From Scatomonas sp963930955 (GTDB lineage Bacteria; Bacillota; Clostridia; Lachnospirales; Lachnospiraceae): a stretch of 64,000 nt of DNA. The translations under genes and the position numbers were made by a program. Below are positions 60,939-64,000 of this stretch, one piece after another. The stretch is from NCBI GenBank assembly GCA_963930955.1, contig OZ006967.1:2542001-2606000 (forward strand). The letters are read 5' to 3'. Numbering within the stretch: position 1 is the first letter of the stretch; every line of letters starts with the position of its first letter. The notes under the pieces are model-generated. The model saw only the letters and a program-made list of their open reading frames with translations. It did no database searches and was not told the origin of the DNA.

Positions 60939-62324
60939 TCAAATACCTTGTCCTTTTTTCCGGATCACAGAGATCACAGCCTCCACATACCCGCGGCAGA
61001 TCTCCTCACTTTCCGCCTCGACCATCACACGGATGACCGGCTCTGTTCCGGATTCCCGCACCAGGATCCGTCCGGTATCCCCCAGCTTCTCCGTGACTTC
61101 CTCCACGGCCTTCTGAACATCCGGATCCGCCTGCACCGCAGCCTTATCCTTCACCCGAACGTTTTCCAGCACCTGTGGGTAGACGGTAAAGCCTTCACTC
61201 AGTTCGGACATCTTCTTTTTACGGGCCAGCATCACCTCCATCATCTTGAGGCTGGTCAGGATGCCGTCCCCGGTGCTGGCGTACTTACTGAAAATGATAT
61301 GGCCGCTCTGCTCCCCGCCGATGCGGCAGCCGTTTTTCGTCATATATTCATAGACGTACTTATCACCCACCGCCGTTTTCGCGTAGCCGATCCCGCACTC
61401 GTCAAAGGCCTTGTAGAGGCCGAAATTGCTCATTACCGTGGTAACCACCGTGTTGTTGATCAGCTTTCCCCGGTCCTTCATGTATCGCCCATAGATATAC
61501 AGGATATGGTCGCCGGTAACCACATTTCCCTTTTCGTCCACACAGAGACAGCGGTCCGCGTCCCCGTCATAGGCAAAGCCCACATCGCACTGGTTCTCCA
61601 CCACGAACCTCTGAAGCCCCTCGATATGGGTGGAACCGGCATTGGTATTAATGTTCACTCCGTTCGGCTCCGCATTGATCACCAGCGTTTTGGCTCCCAG
61701 GGCGTCAAACACCGCCTTGGCCACGTTCCAGGCGGAACCATTGGCACAGTCCAGGGCCACCTTCACGCCCTTAAAGGAATAAATCCCAAGGGAAATCAGA
61801 TAACCGATATAGCGGTTCCGCCCGGAGACATAATCCACCGTACGGCCGATCCTCTCGTGGGACGCGAAGGGAAGCTCCTCCCAGGTTTCTCCGAAGGCCT
61901 TTAAATGACCGTCCAGATACTCTTCCACCAGACCGATGGTGGTTTCATCCATCTTCTCACCATGGCCGTTGATGAGCTTGATCCCGTTATCGGAATAAGG
62001 ATTGTGGCTGGCAGAAATCATAATACCGCAGTCAAACTCATCCACACGGGCAATATAGGCCACCGAGGGCGTTGTGGTCACGTGGAGCAGATAAGCGTCC
62101 GCGCCGGAGGCTGTCAGACCGCCCACAAGGCTGTATTCAAACATGTAAGAGCTGCGGCGTGTATCCTTTCCAATCAGAATCCTTGCCGGTGACGGATCAC
62201 CGGCCTGCCGCTTCCGTTCTCCATAATACCAGCCGAGAAACCGGCCAATCTTAAATGCATGGTCCGCGGTTAAGGTTATGCCGGCTTCACCGCGAAAGCC
62301 GTCTGTTCCAAAGTATTTTCCCAT
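60939..62324 (-). CDS. glmM: Phosphoglucosamine mutase
   Basis: The 461-residue alpha-D-phosphohexomutase turns glucosamine-6-phosphate, the GlmS product, into glucosamine-1-phosphate on the way to UDP-GlcNAc. The start is MGKYFGTDGFRGEAG; the phosphoserine loop is ISASHNPYSDNGIK near residue 102. The metal site is YDGDADRC near 244, sugar recognition GGEQSGHI near 338, and the phosphate loop RESGTEPVIRVM near 430. It belongs to one operon with glmS copy 2. Confidence 0.95.
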   Translation of the reverse strand: MGKYFGTDGFRGEAGITLTADHAFKIGRFLGWYYGERKRQAGDPSPARILIGKDTRRSSYMFEYSLVGGLTASGADAYLLHVTTTPSVAYIARVDEFDCGIMISASHNPYSDNGIKLINGHGEKMDETTIGLVEEYLDGHLKAFGETWEELPFASHERIGRTVDYVSGRNRYIGYLISLGIYSFKGVKVALDCANGSAWNVAKAVFDALGAKTLVINAEPNGVNINTNAGSTHIEGLQRFVVENQCDVGFAYDGDADRCLCVDEKGNVVTGDHILYIYGRYMKDRGKLINNTVVTTVMSNFGLYKAFDECGIGYAKTAVGDKYVYEYMTKNGCRIGGEQSGHIIFSKYASTGDGILTSLKMMEVMLARKKKMSELSEGFTVYPQVLENVRVKDKAAVQADPDVQKAVEEVTEKLGDTGRILVRESGTEPVIRVMVEAESEEICRGYVEAVISVIRKKGQGI

Positions 62325-62398
62325 TTGTTTCTCCTCTTGTGATTAAACCATCTAACCATCTGTCATATACTTTATTAATGACTACCTGTCGGGATGAT

Positions 62399-63583
62399 TC
62401 ATTTCCTCCACACCATTTTATTCACAACTCCGGTATAGCTCTGGATAATCTTTACCACCTTTGTGCTTACATTCTCCTCCACATAATCCGGCACCGGAAT
62501 CCCATAATCCCCTTCCTGGTTCATCGTAACCGCAGTATCCACCGCCTGCAGCAGACTCGCTTCATCAATCCCGGCCAGGATAAAGCAGGCTTTGTCCAAG
62601 GCTTCGGGACGCTCCGTACTGGTACGGATGCATACGGCAGGGAAAGGATGTCCCACAGAAGTAAAGAAGCTGCTCTCCTCCGGAAGCGTGCCGGAATCGG
62701 ACACAACGGCAAAGGCGTTCATCTGCAGATGGTTATAATCATGAAAACCAAGAGGCTCATGCTGAATGACACGCTTATCCAGCTGAAAGCCGGAAGCAGC
62801 CAGGCGGTTCCGCGAGCGGGGATGACAGGAATAAAGGATCGGCATATCGTACTTTTCCGCCATTTTATTGATTGCGGTGAACAGGCTCAGGAAATTCTTT
62901 TCTGTGTCAATGTTCTCTTCCCGATGGGCGGAAAGCAGGATATATTTCTGGGGCTTTAATCCCAGTTTTTCCAGAATATCCGACTTCTCAATCTCCGGCA
63001 GGTTCTGGTGCAGCACCTCTGCCATGGGACTGCCCGTTACATACACCCTTTCCTTGGGAAGGCCGCACTCATGAAGATATTTTCTGGCATGCTCGCTGTA
63101 GGCCAGATTTACATCGGAAATGATATCCACGATCCGCCGGTTTGTCTCCTCCGGCAGGCACTCGTCCTTGCAGCGGTTTCCCGCTTCCATGTGGAAGATC
63201 GGAATATGCAGACGCTTCGCCGCGATGGCGGACAGACAGCTGTTGGTATCTCCCAGGATCAGCAGGGCGTCCGGCTTAATCTGGGTCATCAGCTTGTAGG
63301 AACAGTTAATGATATTCCCCACGGTGGCGCCAAGATCGTCACCGACCGCGTCCATATAGACTTCCGGATTGGCGATCTTCAGGTTGTCGAAAAAGATCCC
63401 ATTCAGGGTATAATCATAGTTCTGACCCGTGTGGGCCAGAATCACATCAAAATATTTCCGGCATTTATTTATCACTGCCGCCAATCGGATGATCTCCGGG
63501 CGGGTACCGACAATGATGAGAAGCTTCAGCTTCCCGTTATCTTTAAAATGAATATTGGAATAGTCTGTTCTTATTTCACTCAT
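62399..63583 (-). CDS. capG: CapG/WecB-type UDP-sugar 2-epimerase
   Basis: This 394-residue non-hydrolysing UDP-HexNAc 2-epimerase shows IIVGTRPEIIRLAAV at the N-terminus, HTGQNYDYTLNGIFF, LGDTNSCLSA, and HMEAGNRCKDECLPEETNR near residue 136. SAHREENID follows near residue 237, and the UDP-binding segment SDSGTLPEESSFF near 312. Because a CapF cupin domain lies 32 bp upstream, the specific role is probably the last step of UDP-N-acetyl-L-fucosamine synthesis (CapE-CapF-CapG). WecB activity on UDP-GlcNAc is the alternative. Confidence 0.85.
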   Translation of the reverse strand: MSEIRTDYSNIHFKDNGKLKLLIIVGTRPEIIRLAAVINKCRKYFDVILAHTGQNYDYTLNGIFFDNLKIANPEVYMDAVGDDLGATVGNIINCSYKLMTQIKPDALLILGDTNSCLSAIAAKRLHIPIFHMEAGNRCKDECLPEETNRRIVDIISDVNLAYSEHARKYLHECGLPKERVYVTGSPMAEVLHQNLPEIEKSDILEKLGLKPQKYILLSAHREENIDTEKNFLSLFTAINKMAEKYDMPILYSCHPRSRNRLAASGFQLDKRVIQHEPLGFHDYNHLQMNAFAVVSDSGTLPEESSFFTSVGHPFPAVCIRTSTERPEALDKACFILAGIDEASLLQAVDTAVTMNQEGDYGIPVPDYVEENVSTKVVKIIQSYTGVVNKMVWRK

Positions 63584-63615
63584 CGTTCTTACGCTCCGTT
63601 CTTTGGATTACACAC

Positions 63616-64000
63616 TTATACCGGCTCAAAAAAGGTATCCGGCCGCTCCGGGTTGAAAATTTCATTGCAGGTCATCACCGTCACCAGGTTTTCCGTCTCA
63701 CTCAGGTTGATGATATTATGCGTCCAGCCCGGAATCATGTGAACAGCCTCAATCTTATCCCCTGACACTTCAAACTCTACTGTCTCACCGGTGTGAATAT
63801 TGCGTTCCTGGATTAGGCCATGCCCGGCCACGACAATAAACAGCTCCCACTTGGAATTGTGCCAGTGCTGGCCTTTGGTAATGCCTGGTTTACTGATGTT
63901 GATGCTGACTTGGCCGCAGTCGGCGGTATGCACCAGCTCCGTGAAAGAACCTCTGTCATCGACGTTCATCTTAAGACTGTACTTGAACTTCTCAGCCGGA
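63616..64000 (-). CDS. capF: CapF, C-terminal cupin domain (cut by window end)
   Basis: The frame is open past the window end; the first internal ATG (63969) is not the start because KFKYSLKMNVDDRGSF reads through it. The visible 128 residues are the CapF cupin domain: VSINISKPGITKGQHWHNSK with the metal histidines, VSGDKIEAVHMIPGWTHNI and a terminal NPERPDTFFEPV. CapF makes the UDP-6-deoxy-L-talose intermediate of the N-acetyl-L-fucosamine pathway. The reductase domain lies outside the window. Confidence 0.88.
   Translation of the reverse strand, partial: PAEKFKYSLKMNVDDRGSFTELVHTADCGQVSINISKPGITKGQHWHNSKWELFIVVAGHGLIQERNIHTGETVEFEVSGDKIEAVHMIPGWTHNIINLSETENLVTVMTCNEIFNPERPDTFFEPV

Overview
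The window looks like a chromosomal segment of an anaerobic gut Clostridium of the family Lachnospiraceae. The support is the GC-rich native genes, a Lachnospiraceae-style galactokinase and GalT2, a SARP-like response regulator, a Spo0A C-terminal-domain protein, CapF/CapG, and IS66 and IS21 elements. Genus cannot be fixed from sequence alone. No rRNA, tRNA or CRISPR array was seen.

Layout. 1-6.5 kb: galactose utilisation (LacI-type regulator, an operator-like palindrome, a structured leader candidate, galK-galT-galM), a sugar-nucleotide nucleotidyltransferase and a DUF378 protein. 6.5-12 kb: scattered housekeeping genes (PanE-like reductase, LCP cell-wall protein, hydrolase, Spo0A-C protein) with relics of an ISL3 transposase and an integrase. 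12.1-25.9 kb, all on the minus strand: a two-component system with a SARP-like regulator and a nucleotidyltransferase, then a tightly overlapping operon. That operon encodes a PqqD-like protein, a radical SAM/SPASM enzyme, a 119-residue candidate substrate, an HprK-like kinase, an ABC exporter, an anchored Ig-like protein, two Wzz/BY-kinase fusions and a CpsB phosphatase. The operon's promoter carries two 9-bp direct repeats at 11-bp period 7 bp from the -10, the arrangement SARP proteins bind. I read this as an undescribed regulated peptide-modification/export system tied to a tyrosine-kinase surface-polymer module.

26-45 kb is accessory and decayed. It holds a broken acid-sugar kinase/LarA-like/PrpR-like catabolic locus with a TA-flanked MITE insertion, an AAA+TOPRIM defence-like pair, several chimeric ORFs made by deletions, lactate dehydrogenase, a first glmS and a methyltransferase cluster. 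45.1-59.0 kb is a nested stack of transposons: a TniA/TniB-like element cut by an IS66, itself cut by a second copy of that element, plus three IS21 elements and a second IS66 remnant. Target duplications allow the order to be read. 59.0-64.0 kb is an amino-sugar operon (second glmS, glmM, capG, capF).

Across the window three terminators are fused to arrays of a 53-bp repeat. All three have the same orientation relative to the upstream gene, and this composite 3'-end element is one of the most unusual signals here.
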